DNA from: Sipunculus nudus
Lineage: Eukaryota > Annelida > Sipuncula > Golfingiida > Sipunculidae
Length of the DNA stretch: 64,000 nt
NCBI GenBank assembly: GCA_026874595.1
Contig: CM049309.1
Location: forward strand, 18,727,576 to 18,791,575
Direction of reading: 5' to 3'
Shown: in pieces, positions 12,459-26,896 of the stretch
Position numbering within the stretch: the stretch's first letter is position 1
Layout of the letters: every line of letters begins with the position of its first letter
Made by a program: the position numbers and the translations under genes
Notes under the pieces: generated by a model
Database searches by the model: none
Told to the model about the DNA's origin: nothing
The model's input: the letters and a program-made list of their open reading frames with translations, nothing else

Positions 12459-15400
12459 ATGATATAGCCCCGAGAACAGCCAATCAAAACGCACCATGCT
12501 TGATCATCCCAGAATATTTAAAATAGTGGTCTTACCAAAGCATCCTTTTGTTTATCAGCCATTCTGGTTTCATCCTGAATCCTGCATTATATTTTGCTCA
12601 CAACGCTTCAACTTGAGAATGGTTGACAAAAAGTATTTTTCTTTATCCAGCTTGGCGTATGAATGATTTTTAAATGACAAATTTGATGCTGTCACACTGT
12701 TAAAAGATTGGTCAAGATGATTGCATTTTGCACTGGTATTTTCAATGCTATTCTTGACTGATCAAAAGAAGGCCTTCAGGACCAGTAGGGAGATGTGATC
12801 ATTTAATTTGCTTGACCAACTCCAGGGCCTGTGCCCCAGTGGTCACCTTGTCAGGCTTGATGTGACATCAGTATCAAACAGGTGACATTTGCAATAGTTA
12901 CAGCTGTGACTATAAGCAGGAGTATGACATTATTTCATGAAATGAAATGGTGAGTTTTACTATAATATACATATATGAATTTATTAATTATATAAATTTC
13001 AGATTTTCTCAAATGTTTTTTACTTTAAATCACTGTTTAAATGTAATTTTCTGTAAGCTAAATGATACCAAGTGGGGTTAACTGTATTGCCATTTTTCAC
13101 TTGTAGTCAGCACAGACGGTCATGGGTTGTTCTAAGATTCACCTTTCCACCCCATTCCTGACATGGCAACCACACCATATGTATTCCGTGATGTCCTTAC
13201 CACAAAGGTCATCAGCTGTTTCCATAGAAACATGCTTGTACCCTTGGTTCCAGACTTTATTTAAACACATGTCAAATACCAATAACCATTTTAAACAGGT
13301 TCTTTCTATTTGCAACAGGTGCATCTCATAAATTTTACTCTACTAATATATTATATGCTTTGATACTGACTTCAAACAGTGTACAACTATTTTAAGTCGG
13401 ACATTCAACTCTTCAGCTTACCCCTTTTATCATCATATCTTGGTGCTGAGGATTCCATTGTTGCACCCAATTCACTTTTAAAACGTCTTCTAATAATTCT
13501 TCTGCTTGTTAGCAAGTCATAAAAAACATAATGAGAGACAGTTAATGCTGTTTCCTGGTAGTACTATCTTTAAAATTGGTTTTGTGGTGAGCAAATGCAA
13601 GAATTAGTTGAATTTGCTGAGCCATTTTTCAAAGTTAAGCTTTTGCATAAATCACATCTCTTGACTTTCCCCAGGGTTGCATGGTAAGAGACTCGTACAG
13701 ATTTGTTATTTTACAAACAAAAGATATTAGTTGTGGTTAGTACATTTAAGCCACAATCTTTATCCTTACATCACAAAACCTTAGGACATCTGGTTCATTA
13801 AACAAGATTGGTTTCAATGAGATTAACGGCATCTGATTAATATTTCACGGAAAATAGCAGGAGGTCCGGACTGACGAGGATGCAGTTATTTTTATGGCCG
13901 TCAGCTGTGGGGGGGAGCAAAACACATGCTGCAGTGCTATACCAGTGTAGCAAGTGAGCTGGCCCGCCAGTACTGCCAGGAGATGCATGCTTTCTGCTAC
14001 AGTGCTGCTCAGTATATGAACCTGCGCTAGCTCCTGTTTTCTTACCAGTGCTGCTTCTGGCCACAGCTGTCTCGCCTTTGTTAAGGTAACCAATCTGCTC
14101 ATCCCATTCAGCAAACCAATTTTGAGGCATCTCTTCAGACAGCTTTCGGTTACACAATTTGTAGACTTAAACTAAAACAGGGAAAAATACAAAATCACTA
14201 CTTTGAAGATTAGTCTTCATGGATGAAATTTATGATTTTGTGTAACAAGCTTGAAAAATTCTAATCCTTGCTTAAAATTACCCGTGTACTTGTAATTTTG
14301 ATCTTCCATGCTTGTTTTTCTTTTTCTCTTAATGCATACCTGAAGATTTAACAGCATATTGTAAATGATTAGATTAATCAAAATTAAGTTTTCTAGTCAG
14401 GATGCCAAGAATGTTATTGGACTAATTTTGCATGGGAAACCAATGCAAAAGATAAATGGCATAATGTATTTTTAGATAGTAGCAAGAGCGATCCGTAACC
14501 ATGTTAGATCGTGATGGGAAAACCCTCGATGTTTTGCGGTTTATACATGATGGATTAGCCGGGATGTTTTTTAGGCCTGGGTAGAGTACGTTGGCCTTGC
14601 GTTCTTTGGAGCTGGGTTGATCTACATTAAGCAGGTGTGAGGAGACCACTCTGTATAGTTAGACTGAAGAAGGATGGCAGGATGTTCTAACGCTCAGTGA
14701 CAATTTATTCATTATGAATGACACATCTGATCCAGCACTGAACCCAGCATGCAGCTAATGCCAGGACTGAAGTGATGCTGATCACATAATCAGTGAAAGC
14801 TTACAGGCTGGGCTTAAAAAACACAGGCTGATTGCCTAAACAGTATTATAAGCATGTTATGTAGCAGCACTAGGTGTCCAGGCTGCTGGGCTGTGCTGCA
14901 TCCAGGGATTCATCTTCAGTTGCTGTGTCAGGTATCACTCGCAGCACTGGTACTGTAAGGTTAGCAGTGCTGCTTCTACAAGAACAGACATCACTGTAGA
15001 CAGCCGTGGTTCAGTGCACAAGGTCACAGCGCTGTAAACGATGGCATTTCCACAGTTCATGTATTATTGTGATTTGACCTGAGCACATGGGATTAATAGA
15101 AGCCTTGTTGGTAAACGTAAACACAGAGAAAGCGTCCAAGCAGGGCAGTAAGGTGAGCAGTTTGTGTAAGTATAATAACAGAGCTGTATTTCTTACCTGT
15201 GTTCCAGCACTGTGAATCAATCAGTCAGTGTTACTACAAATGTCAACAAGATAGATTAGGTGTTTTCCATCATACAAATATCTCATAGAAATAGATTTTT
15301 TTTTTCATGAACACAAGTATCTGTTTGATAAATTTTGTATACAGGCACACTCTGAAGGCAAGATTGTGATCACCATACATCCATGAAGCATAAAAAATCA

Positions 15401-18400
15401 GTCCATGCAATACCATGGCAAAGGGACTGTAGATATTAGAGAAATTAGCCAGAGACCATTCCAAGAAATGCTGATGGGACATATAAATATAAAGAAATTA
15501 GCTCCAGCTCAATCCATGAAGTACTGAAGAGGCATTAAATATTGGGAATAGCTTAAGGTAATTCTGTGGAATACATGTGAGGCAGCCAATTTTTATGTAG
15601 ATTTATAGCAGCACTCAATATAGAGGAATTACAACATCAAGACTGGACATACAGACCAGTTAAAGAAAGAAAAAAATACTTTATACAGCTTGGTATGACG
15701 ATCTGGAAGACTGCATATACAGTAAATATTGATTAAGGCTAAAATTTTGTCAAATTATTATAAAAACGCACTTCTAGAGTTGCAGAATAGCATAAGTTGG
15801 GGGATAATAGATCAAATTTTTCATTGTCATGATAAAAACAACAAATTTTCTTTAATTTACCTTTTAATATCTTAAAGCTTGCTTGCCTTATCTGATTTCC
15901 GGCTCACTCTAGGTCCACATTGATGAACATTAGGTAATTTCTGCCAAGAAAAGTCCTTATAATGCCACAGTGTTGGATGCATGATCTTGTGTCTACAGGC
16001 TGTTAGTAAACAATAAACATGATACGTGCCCATGATGATCCAGGTGAACCAAGGTGGTTGATTATTATGAAGGTCTGATTTTGTGCATGTGTAACAGATC
16101 CCAAACAAGGAGTAGTCCAAAAATGAACCTGCATGGTTGTGGAACACAGCTTGAAAGCCTAAAAAAAAGAAAATGGATACCCAGGTGGCGTTGGCACTGT
16201 GTTTATGTTGGTGCCAGTGATCGAGCAATGTACACTTTTTATAACACACTCTTACACATGGATTTGGTACAATATTTTGGTAGGTACCATTTTATTTCAA
16301 AGAGAAAATGCTATTTTTGTGTGAATTCAACATATTTTGTACATTATTAGGTCCAGTTAGTGTGATATAGTTACAAATGTAATGTACATTGTATTCTTTT
16401 TATCTGTTTAAGACATGCTTGCTGCAGTCTAGTATTTTGGGAGAGATAAATATGCCAATACATATCCCAATACTTTGCTTATGATGCAGTATGTAATATG
16501 GTATTGATACATGTAAGATATATATTGTAATTTAGGTGTTCCTTTCTTGTTTATATCTCTATAATCAAAATTCCTCTAATAAGAGTCAGGTACCATTCAG
16601 CTCATTTTTGACCTATCGCATTTCACCTTTTATACATTATCAGTTTATATCGGTGCAAGAAGCTGTTATTAAATGCCGAATATTGCTTTCCATTATAGGA
16701 TCAAATATTGATCATTGATTCAACTCGGAGACATCTAATGAGACTGATATGATAGTAAACCCTGCACGAATGTGATTGAAATTTGAACTATAGGTTGAGA
16801 GTTGTAAAATATCAAAATACATATAGGAGCCTAATCACCAATAAAGCATATTGAATTACATGAAATATAGCTTCTTCCCTTAAAATTTAAAAATTAATGT
16901 GTACCTGCAAAATATTGCCCTGAATCCGTAGGCTTACTCCTGTACACGAGTGGACCAGGCACTATCACAGGTCTCAACATAAACACAACATGTGCATCGC
17001 CCGGGCCAAAACATGTGTCAATCAGGAGATGCCCAGACCTGGCAAAAAAAAATGTAATACAGGTTCCAGGTGGCTGAAACATTGTGTGTTGGGGCTCACA
17101 ATAGGACCTCCAGTCACAAGGCCTTGTTATGGTAAACAGACACAAGTGGACTGTGTTTACCAACATGCGGCCTCATAACATGGTGTTAAAGAGCTGTATG
17201 AGACTGCTGGGATGGTTTTGCTGGGAAACTTTTGTATAAAGCAAAAGTGAAGTGATAGTGGGAAAGTATTTGCATAATATTGCTCCTGATTGTGTCCCTT
17301 TAAATTTTGGTGTAAATCTTCATATTATCTCCTCAGGATAAGTGTTTTAAGAGTTACAGCATTGTTTGCCACTAGGACTTACAACATGTGACCATATATA
17401 TATGGTCATCGGTGGAGGGCGAATCATAAAATCACAGAGGACACTGATATCACGACACGTGCCCTTTCCCTGAAAGGTGGAGGTAAATGAACATACAGTA
17501 TGGTGATGACTATTGATTGTTGTGTATATAGTTTAGGGCAGCAATATTATACAATGTCCAGGGTTGATATCCAAGATATTGCCTTTGGAGAAACATTCTG
17601 AGGAATTATACATGTTAGCGTTCAACATTTAAAGGAACATCTTTAGCACCATCTTCTGTAGGGGTTTGTGTCACTATTTCTGACACTTTTTTATTTACTT
17701 TTATATCACAGTATATTAATGCACTGGAGTATCATTACAGTCTTATTTGAAAATTTTTGCATTTATGTCTTGTCACTGACCATAAGCTATGAAGTAAAAT
17801 GTCTAAAATAAACCATTACAGCACCACATTTATCTAATTACCAGCAGCTTAATTCATTTGTCTGTAAAAGGCCAAACAAAAAACTCATGCCATGTTTGGT
17901 TAATAATTGCAGCCATTGTTCGTTACCCCAGGGGAGAGCTTCGTGCAGATCTAATGAATCATTCGTTGGCTGTAGGTGATTGCTGGGATCTCTGAATCAA
18001 AAACCAGAGGCTTTCTGCATGTACCGGGCTGGAGAAGAGAAAACCCCATCTGCCCATTGTAAACAACTTGTGGTTACACTGATGGGTCTCAGTAGACACT
18101 CTTAATAACAAACACACACACACAATATCCACTTTGCCAGAGGTGAATAAGTACGACAAATGGTTGCAGCGGCATCCAATCAACCCACCAAGGTCACTTG
18201 TCTAAACAGACCCTGAAAATACCAGACGGGATAGGAAATAAGTATTCCTCTGCAGACTCCGAGAACAGAAGCTGCCGGGTGAACAAGTGGTTCCTCGTGA
18301 AATTATTGACTTCTCTGAGGGGTCCGTTGATATAACAAGGTTTCTTGATTACTGATCATTGCTGGCAATACCCCAGGGGTCACCACTCAATGTATGGCTC

Positions 18401-19406
18401 GTGACTCATAACCTCAGGTAGAAAATGTCGGCATGACTTACTGCTTAACGTTAGTAACCATCTGGGGTATTCTTACTTTTGTTCTTTGTTAATAATTATC
18501 TTGATTGCATTAAAGCCTGACTAATCAGGAGTAACCCTTATATTTGACTAATTATATTTGAATATTAATAACAGCACATGGTAATATTAATTTGCCATAC
18601 ATGCTTCCTGTTGACTTTGGAAAACCTGACCAAATTCATAAGTGCAATATTAAACATAATACTTCATTTAAATTCTTTAATTTGATGATGCTGTTGTTCA
18701 TATAACATGGTGTTTAAATCTGATGTTTTGATGATATATAGAAAAAATTAATTTTAGCTGTAAAAGGTTTACTTAGAATGTAAAAGTTGCATATAATATC
18801 AACATTTTAACAAGCTGACTGGAAGTCATCTCAGCTATAGTAGTAGCCCTTTTTCAGCAAACTGTTCATTGCTTTATATTGGTCAAGGGTCATGCAAGGA
18901 CCATTTACAATTTGCTGAACAAGTGTATACCAAACATAAGTCTGTATGAGTTGTGATTCAGTTTACATTGTTTACAGGGTGGTCATCTAGAACAAGAAAA
19001 ACATATTTACAAACTCCTGTTAGAGCATCCATTAACAGTTCCAGTGATAATGAAATGCTTCATTCTTCTTCATAAATGAATTAAAGAACTGAAAATTTTT
19101 ACTGATTGTTTTTTAAAAGCAATTTTCTTAATAATTATTTGTTTGAGAAGTGAATGGAATAATACTGCAGGATTTAATCAAGTGATCAACATTTGCAGAC
19201 CCATTTGGACATTTCTTATTGTTATGAAGTGAAACTGTTGTTAGTGCCATTCTTGAAAGAAGATCCATTTTGATAGTTTTCACCAGTCTTCACCAGACAG
19301 TTCAAGACCAAAATCAAGCATTTCTGAGGTATATCAGTAGAGGAATTGTGTGACAACAACTGAATGCCACCACGATCAGTTATAAAATAGATTGTATAAA
19401 GAATAG

Positions 19407-19810
19407 TTAAAGGGGCCAAAACACCTATCTGACCTTTATAAACTAAAGGTAATCCCTTGGAGCTTTTATAAAAATAGGCCAGAAAACATGGATATCACCA
19501 CACACAGGCTGCTTGTTTTGTTTATATCAGTTGACAAGTTTATAATATATGGGGGCCTGCCAAAATAAAACAAATTCAACAAGGGCATCTGGGGGCAAGT
19601 CAGATAAGCCAGCGCTTTGCAAATGGTGTTTTGCAACAAGTGACCTTTCTACCCCTGCATATATTGCTACCACCTTAGGTTACATGTTTTTCCTGTTTGT
19701 CAACATTGCTGTGTTTACAATTACAAACATGTCGATAAACAAATTCCAACATCCTTCACGGAAGCCTTTTATAAGAACCCTTTCTAACCAAATTACCCTT
19801 GGTCATTAAT
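19407..19810 (-). repeat. Dispersed TTAA-ended repeat, copy 1
   Basis: Starts TTAAAGGGGCC. Its interior ('ttgcaaatggtgttttgcaa', 'ataggccagaaaac') matches, in inverse, sequence before 36467 and before 57244. Terminal TTAA suggests a piggyBac- or Kolobok-like non-autonomous element, but this is inference. Confidence 0.5.
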
Positions 19811-20279
19811 ATATATATATACACAGAGGAAGCCAGATATCACAAATTCTTTTTCAACAGGTGGGTGAATGGGCAGCTTTAAGTTATTGCAGTCCTAATT
19901 TATTTTACTGGTGAGAACTTCGGAAGGCAGGACACTGTATTACTATATACTATTCATTTGACATACTATCATACAGGGACCGTATTGATATAGAAATCTG
20001 CTGAAACTGACCTGTTGCAAAAAAGTATGACACTCACAGAGAACTGGAAATTTGATAAAAGATTTTACGGTGAAAGCAGTCCAGTTGCCATGGGAACCAA
20101 CCAGGCTGAAGCAGTAGCCTCATTAAAGATGTATATGTTTAGTGAAAACTTTCCCAAAACCTCTGCTGTTTAATGAGGATCATTGAGAAGCAGCGAGTCA
20201 GAATGTAAAACCATGTTTGGGCAAAACTGTTAAACTATAACAAGGATTACTTGTGGTGTGCCAATTAATTGTTTATATT

Positions 20280-20580
20280 AAAGATTGGTTGTTTTCTTTC
20301 ACAATCAGTTAATTGTTGCATTTTTGCTTAATTTATTACACACAATTATGCATGTACATGCAAAGAAGTCACATAAAAGTATTCTTATCCAGTCACTTAA
20401 ATAAGGAAGACCAGACACTAAGTAGCAAACAGCATTAAAACTCCAAGCTTGTGCAGCAAACAAGAGTCAAAAACACAGCCATTACCTTGACCTTATAGCA
20501 TGATGTATGTTTACAAGTCACTAATTAGATACAATTCTATAAAAACCATTTCATGGTAATATAGAAGCTACATAGAATGA
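20280..20580. repeat. Dispersed unclassified repeat, copy 1
   Basis: Shares 'catttttgc', 'aatt', 'tgtacatgcaa', then 'gcttgtgcagc' and 'ggtaatatagaa' in order with 62075-62375; the first roughly 90 bases also match 48180-48275. Confidence 0.5.
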
Positions 20581-21494
20581 TAAATTACTAAACAGTCATC
20601 CCTCATATGTTTTCTTTTAATCATCTATAGCAATATCAATTTAATCTGCATTCTTCATACCAGGTCTGTATTCCAGGCATATGCAGTTTTAGTTTTAATA
20701 TGGTTACATACTTTTCAGTGAATTCATGACAATGATCTGTACACTGGCATCCACCAGGATTTTAATCATCCCTGAAAAATAAGCAATGTGCTCTTGAAGA
20801 TTTCATTAAATTCATATCACATATTAAATAAGCAATGATTTTACTTAAGTAAAATTTTACCTAAGTAATATATGTAAGTTGAAATAGTTTTGTTTCCATT
20901 TTGTTGCTCTTCAGATGTGCTGATGAAATGACCCAATGCCCTGAAATATCATCTGGGTGCCTGTTTCCTGTTAATCCCTTTACTGTTTACAGGCTAACTC
21001 AAGCACACTCAATATATGCACGTAAAATCCATCATACAGCTAGATTCTCTCAGGTCAAACATATAGAATATTTATTTCGGTTTCAAAGATTCCTCAAATA
21101 ACCTTAAGCAAACCCTCTCAGTATGGATTGTTGAACATATGGTAAAGATACAACAAAAACTGAAATAGGTATTGACTGTAATGTAAATGTAAATTGTGTC
21201 AGAATTTGTCTGAAACTAAAATAAAAGTAAACTGGAAGGGGTCATTGATTTCTGACACCAGGGGGCAGTAGTTTCTGATTCCTCTCAGTCATATTTTTAG
21301 CACATGCAGGATTTGATCAAAGGTGTAACCAAATACTGACTGGGGATGGTTTTCCCATTAGAATTGTGATCATACATGAACGATAGATTTATAAATATTA
21401 AATCTGCGATGGCAGGTAAATTAATTATGTAATTCAAGACTTCTCTGACAATAAACCCCCTGTGGGTATGCAACTACATGCAGCAGTAATTAAT

Positions 21495-24400
21495 TGTATC
21501 CCCAGACAAAGTCGGGGGATTTGTCGGGGGATACTATGTTTTCATACCGGTCCCGCCGCCGCCGCCGCCGCATATGAATCTTGTTGGCGCGATAACCCAA
21601 AAAATATTTCACGGAACTTTACCAAATTTGGTATATGTATAGATATGGGTGAGAGGACGACGCCTATTTAAAATGAGGTCATGACCTTTACTAAGAGGGT
21701 GTCCTTGACCTTGAATAGGTCCAATTTTGGGGAAAATCACACAAATTCTTTAATATCTCAAGAAATCTTGCATGGATTTATCCCAAAATCAAGTTGATGG
21801 AAGATCATGGATAGGGTTGTCATGTTCCAGAAACTGGTGGCGCCACCTATTATTCTTTACTTGTTTTCGTGCCGTTTAATACCCCCAAAATTGCTACCTT
21901 ACAGTACTGTGAGCATTGTAAGTCAAAAACTAATGGACAGATTTCTTTTATATTATGCATATACATAGGTATGGGTTATGGGATGATGTTTATTTAAATT
22001 GGGGTCATGACCTTTCCTATGATAGTGGCCTTGACCTTGAATATTGCCATATATGGTGAAAATCACACACCTCTTATGATATCTCCAGTGTTGATAGCCA
22101 TATGGATTTCAAACATGACTTATGTATGGCCCACCACTAAAGTAAGAACCCTATAGGTTCTAGGGTCATGAGGTCAAAGGTCAAGGTCACTGGACTGACA
22201 TTTTAAAAGATACTGTGGATGCATTTTAAGCCAAACTTTCATCCTAGGTCTTCCATCTTTAATATATAGCTCACTTGCCAATAGTGGATGATCCATATAA
22301 ATTTTGGGGTCACAAGGTCAAAGGTCAAGGCCACAGGAGCTATCTGTCCAAAAATTAGTTTCTGGATGATAATTCCTGCTTTTATTGATGTATTGATTTT
22401 AAACTTGACTTATATATGTCCCATTGAAAAAGCAAGACTCCAATTGATTTTGGGGTCATGAGGTCAAAGGTCAAGGTCACAGGACGGGCATTTTAAAAGA
22501 TACTGTGGATGCATTTTAAGCCAAACATTTCATCTCAGACCTTTCTTCTTGCACATGTAAGTCATCTGCCAATAGAGGAAGACCCCTATAAGTTTTGAGG
22601 TCACAAGGTCAAAGGTGAAGGTCACAGGAGCCATCAGTCCAAAATTTAGTTTTTGGATGATAATTCCTGCTTTTATTGATGTATGGATTTCAAACTTGAC
22701 TTGTATATGTCCCATTGGGAAAGCAAGACCTGAATTGATTTTGGGGTCATGAGGTCAAAGGTCAAGGTCACAGGACACATCTTTAAAAAGATGTGGATGC
22801 ATTTTCAGCCAAACATTTCATCTCAGATCTTTCATCTTGCACATATAGTTCTCCTGCCAAGAGAGGAAGAACACTATCAATTTTGAGGTCACAAGGTCAA
22901 AGGTGAAGGTCACAGGAGCCATCTGTCCAAAAATTAGTTTCTGGATGATAATTCCTGCTTTTATTGATGTATGGATTTCAAACTTGACTTGTATATGTCC
23001 CATTGGAAAAGCAAGACCCAAATTGATTTTAGGGTCATGAGGTCAAAGGTCAAGGTCACAGGACACATCTTTAAAAAGATGTGGATGCATTTTCAGCCAA
23101 ACATTTCATCTCAGATCTTTCATCTTGCACGTATAGTTCACCTGCCAAGAGAGGAAGAACCCTATCAATTTTGAGGTCACAAGGTCAAAGGTGAAGGTCA
23201 CAGGAGCCATCTGTCCAAAAATTAGTTTCTGGATGATAATTCCTTCTTTTATTGATGTATGGATTTCAAACTCGACTTGTATTTGACCCATTGGAAAAGC
23301 AAGACCTGAATTGATTTTGGGGTCATGAGGTCAAAGGTCAAGGTCACAGTAAACCTCTTTTAAAAGATTGTGGATGCATTTTCAGCCAAACAATTCATCT
23401 CAGATCTTTCATCTTGCACATATAGTTCACCTGCCAAGAGTGGAAGACCCCTATCAATTTTGAGGTCACAAGGTCAAAGGTGAAGGTCACAGGAGCCATC
23501 AGTCCAAAATTTAGTTTTTGGATGATAATTCCTGCTTTTATTGATGTATGGATTTCAAACTTGACTTGTATATGTCCCATTGGGAAAGCAAGACCTGAAT
23601 TGATTTTGGGGTCATGAGGTCAAAGGTCAAGGTCACAGGACACATCTTTAAAAAGATGTGGATGCATTTTCAGCCAAACATTTCTTCTCAGATCTTTCAT
23701 CTTGCACATATAGTTCTCCTGCCAAGAGAGGAAGAACACTATCAATTTTGAGGTCACAAGGTCAAAGGTGAAGGTCACAGGAGCCATCTGTCCAAAAATT
23801 AGTTTCTGGATGATAATTCCTGCTTTTATTGATGTATGGATTTCAAACTTGACTTGTATATGTCCCATTGGAAAAGCAAGACCCAAATTGATTTTAGGGT
23901 CATGAGGTCAAAGGTCAAGGTCACAGGACACATCTTTAAAAAGATGTGGATGCATTTTCAGCCAAACATTTCATCTCAGATCTTTCATCTTGCACATGTA
24001 GTTCTCCTGCCAAGGGAGGAAGAACACTATCAATTTTGAGGTCACAAGGCCAAAGGTGAAGGTCACAGGAGCCATCTGTCCAAAAATTAGTTTCTGGATG
24101 ATAATTCCTTCTTTTATTGATGTATGGATTTCAAACTCGACTTGTATTTGACCCATTGGAAAAGCAAGACCTGAATTGATTTTGGGGTCATGAGGTCAAA
24201 GGTCAAGGTCACAGTAAACCTCTTTTAAAAGATTGTGGATGCATTTTCAGCCAAACAATTCATCTCAGATCTTTCATCTTGCACATATAGTTCACCTGCC
24301 AAGAGTGGAAGACCCCTATCAATTTTGAGGTCACAAGGTCAAAGGTGAAGGTCACAGGAGCCATCTGTCCAAAAATTAGTTTCTGGATGATAATTCCTGC

Positions 24401-24983
24401 TTTTATTGATGTATGGATTTCAAACTTGACTTGTATATGTCCCATTGGAAAAGCAAGACCCAAATTGATTTTAGGGTCATGAGGTCAAAGGTCAAGGTCA
24501 CAGGACACATCTTTAAAAAGATGTGGATGCATTTTCAGCCAAACATTTCATCTCAGATCTTTCATCTTGCACATGTAGTTCTCCTGCCAAGGGAGGAAGA
24601 ACACTATCAATTTTGAGGTCACAAGGCCAAAGGTGAAGGTCACAGGAGCCATCTGTCCAAAAATTAGTTTCTGGGTGATAATTCCTGCTTTATTGATGTT
24701 TAGATTTCAAACCTAACTTCCATATGTCCCATTGGAAAAGCAAGACCAGAATTGATTTTGGGGTCATGAGGTCAAAGGTCAAGGTCACAGGACACATCTT
24801 TAAAAAGATCAAGGTCACAGGACCAACATCTTCAACAAGATTGTAGATTGTTAGATGGAAGAAACAATAAATATGCCAAGTGTCAGTATATGCTGCTAAA
24901 AATGGGGGTCTATTTATAAAGGGGGTGGGGGCCTACTATGTCTGGGGATACTCTGGCACCTGCGGTGCCAAGAAATGTCTAGT
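21495..24983 (+). mobile_element. Helentron-like non-autonomous element, subfamily 1, copy 1 (composite core)
   Basis: The 5' tip TGTATCCCCAGAC (from 21495) is followed by its near-complement GTCGGGGGAT, forming a hairpin, then ATACTATGTTTTC and a (CCG)n run (21553-21570). Near the 3' end an inverted copy of the tip, GTCTGGGGATAC (24940-24951), is followed by a hairpin GGCACC-TGC-GGTGCC (24955-24969) and the terminus CTAGT. A 5' tip repeated in inverse upstream of a 3' stem-loop is the asymmetric terminal repeat design described for Helentrons and their HINE derivatives. The core begins with about one 326-bp unit (to about 22120) and then changes to a roughly 288-bp satellite. No Rep/helicase coding sequence was seen. 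The T^T insertion flanks fit Helentrons. Confidence 0.7.
22120..24835 (+). repeat. ~288-bp satellite array rich in AGGTCA, with 3-unit higher-order period
   Basis: About nine head-to-tail units of 288-289 bases. Each carries one cluster AGGTCAAAGGTCAAGGTCA and one cluster AGGTCACAAGGTCAAAGGTG followed by AAGGTCA. Variants recur at 865 bases (three units): 'agtccaaaatttagtttttg' at about 22637 and 23502, and 'agtaaacctcttttaaaag' at about 23348 and 24212. The first unit or two (22120-22500) are more divergent. Translated frames inside are by-products of the repeat. Confidence 0.85.
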
Positions 24984-26896
24984 TTTCTGTCTAGTTGTGC
25001 TTGAGGCAAGTAATTTGATGAGATTTTCACACTCTTATGCTTGATAAGTTCATTAAGTGAAACATTCACTGACCCTTAGAAATGCTGGAACAATAATAAA
25101 ATTTTCAATGTGGAAATTTTGGTGCTTAAACAGTCTGAGTCATCAGTTTAGAAAATGGTAAAAACGTCCTGAAAAAGTAATGATAACAATGTAGATTCTT
25201 CCGTCAGTGTTAAAATTTCTTCATAAAATATGTATATAAATTTTACTTGGAAGACTGCATTAACTTTCTGATTTGTTCATGGTGAAATACAAGTAAAACA
25301 GTATTTGCCAAATGGAATAATTATAATATGAATTAAAATAAAAAAAACTCAGATGGGATTTTCATTTAATTTAAAAAAAAAAAGTATGAATGACTCCCAT
25401 TTCAGTTACTGCATTGAAATGAAACAGCTGTATTTAAGAGTTACCTGGTAATATGATAAATATACCTAATACTAATTACCTAATAATATAATAAAATAGT
25501 TGTGAAATGTCATGAATTTGTAGATGTTTTAATAGTTTATCAAATTAGAAAATGAAGATAAATGCTTATGAAAATTCTGAAAATATGAAAGGGAGACAAA
25601 TATCATTGCATATTTTAAACCATGAACTTGATTGTAAATATTAAAAGTAAAACATTGATCAGTGATATCATTCATGACTCAGATATGTGAGTACAAAGGC
25701 GCATGTTTCGTGCCTTGTAACCAGATCAAATTTTTATATGCATGCATTTTGTATTGAACACTTAATGCCAGTCTTCTCGCTTTAGGTAAGTGGTATTGAC
25801 AGAGGCATTATCTAGCAGCATTGATTAAGATAATACACAAATATTTACTTTGGGTTTACCCAGCAAATGGAAAGGTTCCATATTCAGGAGTCTGATCACT
25901 GTGAACTCCCAAATATGGTTGTGTAGAGTGCTCAGTGGAGACATCTGGTGACAGCTTCTTACAACATTCTTATAAACATGTTTTCTGATGAACCCAACAC
26001 TTAACTGTGTATTACCCAGTATTCCTTCAGCATGCATTATTTATAGGAACAAGTAAGGGGACCTCGGAAACACTCAGAAAATTCAGCAAACTGTTGTCAA
26101 CTTTATCATCAGATCATGTCATATTTTATATTCACTCATACTAACTGATACTGAAATCCTGGTCTTGCATATGTAATAGGGAAATCTGACCATCAAGAAC
26201 AAAAAGAAGTTATTGGTCTTAATTTAGAAGACATAAATATTAATAATGAAAATAATGTTATAAATATGATGAAAAAATGGTTGGAGGTATAAGCTTGCTT
26301 AGTGATTATATTTTCTGGCTAGAATAAGGCTGAAGGCTGCTGCGAGTCTCTGAAATGCAGAAAAAAACCGGTATTCCAGTTCAGTTGTACTGAAGGCGAT
26401 TTGATTGTTTAATGCTTAGATAAGCCAGAATATTATATTACTACTACTTTTAAATACTTTACTACTGTCTTTGTTTTTCACACATGAAATCACTCACAAA
26501 GCAACTTCCTGTTTTTTCTATTGGACAGATATATTCCATACCAATAGATGGAATATATCTTGTATATTGAATCATGTATGTAGGTCCTTTTGGAGTGTAT
26601 GAATTGTATACTGTGTTTTGGTATGCATGGTGGTTGTATGTCTAGGGTGCCTGTAAAAGAAAGAAATTATGTTTAATTCTGTTCTCAGATAATTTAAGCA
26701 GTCCAATAGTAAACTTCTCCACCAAAATGATTTACTAATGATACCATGATTTTACCATCCATGTGAACTCCTTCAGATTATGTGGTAAATACATGGTATA
26801 CTGAAATGTGTCTTTCAATTAAGATAAATGTATTTTATACAAGCAGGAAAATTTTCCATTATAACAAGCATGGAGTGCACCCAAACACTGCTGGCA

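Noticed and set aside
13837-14157. Two overlapping - strand frames (106 and 89 codons)
   Set aside because: Overlap in different frames in a locally GC-richer stretch; neither shows a domain.
15872-16249. 125-codon frame on the - strand
   Set aside because: Low-complexity hydrophobic/His composition with no known motif; no splice or repeat context supporting a gene.
22530-24616. Series of near-identical small proteins (MGHIQVKFEIHTS..., MDFKLDLYMSHWK...)
   Set aside because: These are translations of the 288-bp satellite on both strands, not genes.
22120-24835. CRISPR-like regular spacing
   Set aside because: Whole units repeat with no unique spacers, and the organism is an animal.
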